This document shows positions 5,566 to 6,625 of a DNA stretch of 6,625 nt, piece by piece. Position 1 is the stretch's first letter. Every line of letters starts with the position of its first letter. The position numbers and the translations under genes were made by a program. The notes beneath the pieces are model-generated. The model saw only the letters and a program-made list of their open reading frames with translations, ran no database searches and had not been told where the DNA came from. The DNA comes from JBKEAR01 sp047972425 (GTDB taxonomy: Bacteria; Pseudomonadota; Alphaproteobacteria; JBKEAR01). The stretch lies in assembly GCA_047972425.1 (NCBI GenBank), contig JBKEAR010000006.1:1-6625 (forward strand), read 5' to 3'.

Positions 5566-6546
5566 TTATTGGCTGTTACTCTTATAAGCCGCATCAATTA
5601 AATCGGCACCAATATCTTCTTCAAACTCTTTCCATACGGGTTGCATGGCCTCTACCCATTGGGCACGCTCTTCTGGGGTGAGTTGAATAACTTTTGTCCG
5701 GCCGGAATCAATTACTTTTTGGCGGTCTTCTTTGGCCAATTCGCTCGAGAGCTGGTTGCCATAGGTAATGGCTTCTTTCATCGATTCATTAAAAATTTGT
5801 TTTTGTTCGTCATCTAAAGACATCATAAATTCTTTAGAAGTCACAACCATATAATCAAGTAATCCGTGGTCGGTCTCGGTAATATTGCTCTGAACTTCAT
5901 AGAATTTTTGCGAATATGTGTTCGACCATGGGTTTTCGGTACCATCAATGGCTTTGGTTTGTAAGAGGGTAAAAACCTCGGAAAATGGTTTTTTAATGGG
6001 TATTGCACCCACGGCGGTAAATTGGGCTTGTAAAACATCCGATGCCTGAATACGCATTTTTTTACCTTTTAAATCGCCGGGTAAATGAATCTCTTGTCCG
6101 TTAAGCGACATTTGTTTCAGCCCGTTATGAATATAACCTAAACCGACTAAACCTTGTTTTTCTAAAGATGATAATAATTCTTGCCCGGCTGCGCTATTTT
6201 GAAAGCGATCGACAGCATCCATATTTTCAAATAAAAACGGTAAATCGAAAATTTGGAGTTTTTTGGTATAGCGGTCAAATTTAGAAAGGGAAGGTGCACC
6301 CAGCTGCACATCACCAAGTAACATAGCCTCTAACACTTTTTCGTCCGTAAATAATTGCGAGTTCGGGAAAACCTCTACCTTCATTGTCCCGTTACTGCGG
6401 CCTTCAACAAGCTCTTTAAATTTTAAGGCCATTTGGCCTTTGGGTGTGGCCTCGGCCACCACATGCGAAAATTTTATGGTAACATCACCGGCAAAAGCGT
6501 TAAGTGATGCAAGCATTAATCCTGTTATTAATGTTTTTCTGAACAT
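5566..6546 (-). CDS. dctP: TRAP C4-dicarboxylate-binding periplasmic protein DctP
   Basis: Periplasmic solute receptor of the TRAP system, 326 residues, the normal family length. The N-terminus is a Sec signal peptide: a short basic start (FRKT), a hydrophobic core, then AFA before an expected cut near residue 19/20. The mature protein begins with the typical VTIKFSHVV. Seen: LFTDEKVLEAM (65-75), QIFDLPFLF (98-106), KGKKMRIQAS (160-169) with R165 at the position of the invariant carboxylate-binding arginine, SEVFTLLQTKAIDGTENPWSN (189-209), and ITETDHGLLDYMVV (222-235). The GTENPWSN and DHGLLDYMVV segments resemble the succinate/fumarate/malate receptors (DctP proper) rather than sialic acid or ectoine receptors; exact ligand preference is inferred. 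The start at 6546 has AGGGAG 9 bases upstream. First gene of dctPQM; no linked DctB/DctD-type regulator appears in the window. Confidence 0.95.
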   Translation of the reverse strand: MFRKTLITGLMLASLNAFAGDVTIKFSHVVAEATPKGQMALKFKELVEGRSNGTMKVEVFPNSQLFTDEKVLEAMLLGDVQLGAPSLSKFDRYTKKLQIFDLPFLFENMDAVDRFQNSAAGQELLSSLEKQGLVGLGYIHNGLKQMSLNGQEIHLPGDLKGKKMRIQASDVLQAQFTAVGAIPIKKPFSEVFTLLQTKAIDGTENPWSNTYSQKFYEVQSNITETDHGLLDYMVVTSKEFMMSLDDEQKQIFNESMKEAITYGNQLSSELAKEDRQKVIDSGRTKVIQLTPEERAQWVEAMQPVWKEFEEDIGADLIDAAYKSNSQ

Positions 6547-6587
6547 TTAAAAAGTCTCCCTGTTTTTGTTGGATTATTTTTAACCCT

Positions 6588-6617
6588 TTATGCTGGTATG
6601 GTAATATATTTTTTCAA
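6588..6617 (-). promoter_or_regulatory. Tentative promoter of dctPQM
   Basis: On the minus strand, TTGAAA (6617-6612) is followed after 18 bases by GCATAA (6593-6588), a weak -10 box; the ATG of dctP lies about 40 bases further on. No -24/-12 sigma54 signature (GG and GC spaced by 10) is evident in the 79 bases visible upstream of dctP. The true promoter may lie beyond the right edge of the window. Confidence 0.25.
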
Positions 6618-6625
6618 AAAAGCAA

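Overview
The window reads as an ordinary chromosomal segment of a Gram-negative, probably aquatic proteobacterium. The evidence is a complete periplasmic-binding-protein C4-dicarboxylate TRAP system (DctP with a Sec signal peptide, DctQ, DctM), an ArsB/NhaD-type inner-membrane transporter, moderately AT-rich DNA and compact gene spacing. I cannot place it more narrowly; an alphaproteobacterium or a gammaproteobacterium both fit. The window holds six protein genes. I see no RNA genes, CRISPR array, insertion sequence or phage genes. No gene-free stretch exceeds about 160 bases.

Layout. (1) Positions 1-1329, minus strand: an ArsB/NhaD-superfamily ion transporter whose C-terminal end runs off the left edge. 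(2) Positions 1330-1454: a short divergent promoter region containing a perfect extended -10 box for the plus-strand gene. (3) Positions 1455-2057, plus strand: a 200-residue isochorismatase-fold protein with non-standard active-site residues. It is the only plus-strand gene, and its arginine codon use is unlike that of its neighbours. (4) Positions 2061-3404, minus strand: a cytoplasmic GH1 beta-glucosidase, convergent with the previous gene with only 3 bp between the stop codons. (5) Positions 3405-3566: the beta-glucosidase promoter region and a perfect 16-bp-arm terminator that closes the TRAP operon. (6) Positions 3567-6546, minus strand: the operon dctP-dctQ-dctM. dctQ and dctM overlap by one base. 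A stable hairpin sits between dctP and dctQ.

How the genes fit together. The TRAP operon should import succinate, fumarate or malate using the sodium gradient. The ArsB/NhaD-type protein could be a Na+/H+ antiporter that helps maintain such a gradient, but its substrate cannot be read from sequence. The beta-glucosidase would release glucose from imported beta-glucosides. These look like separate small transcription units for carbon uptake and ion homeostasis, not one pathway.

I found no convincing undescribed multi-gene system. The most interesting points are the isochorismatase-like protein with Asn at the usual catalytic Asp position and Thr at the usual Cys position, together with its odd codon use, and the dctP/dctQ intercistronic hairpin.
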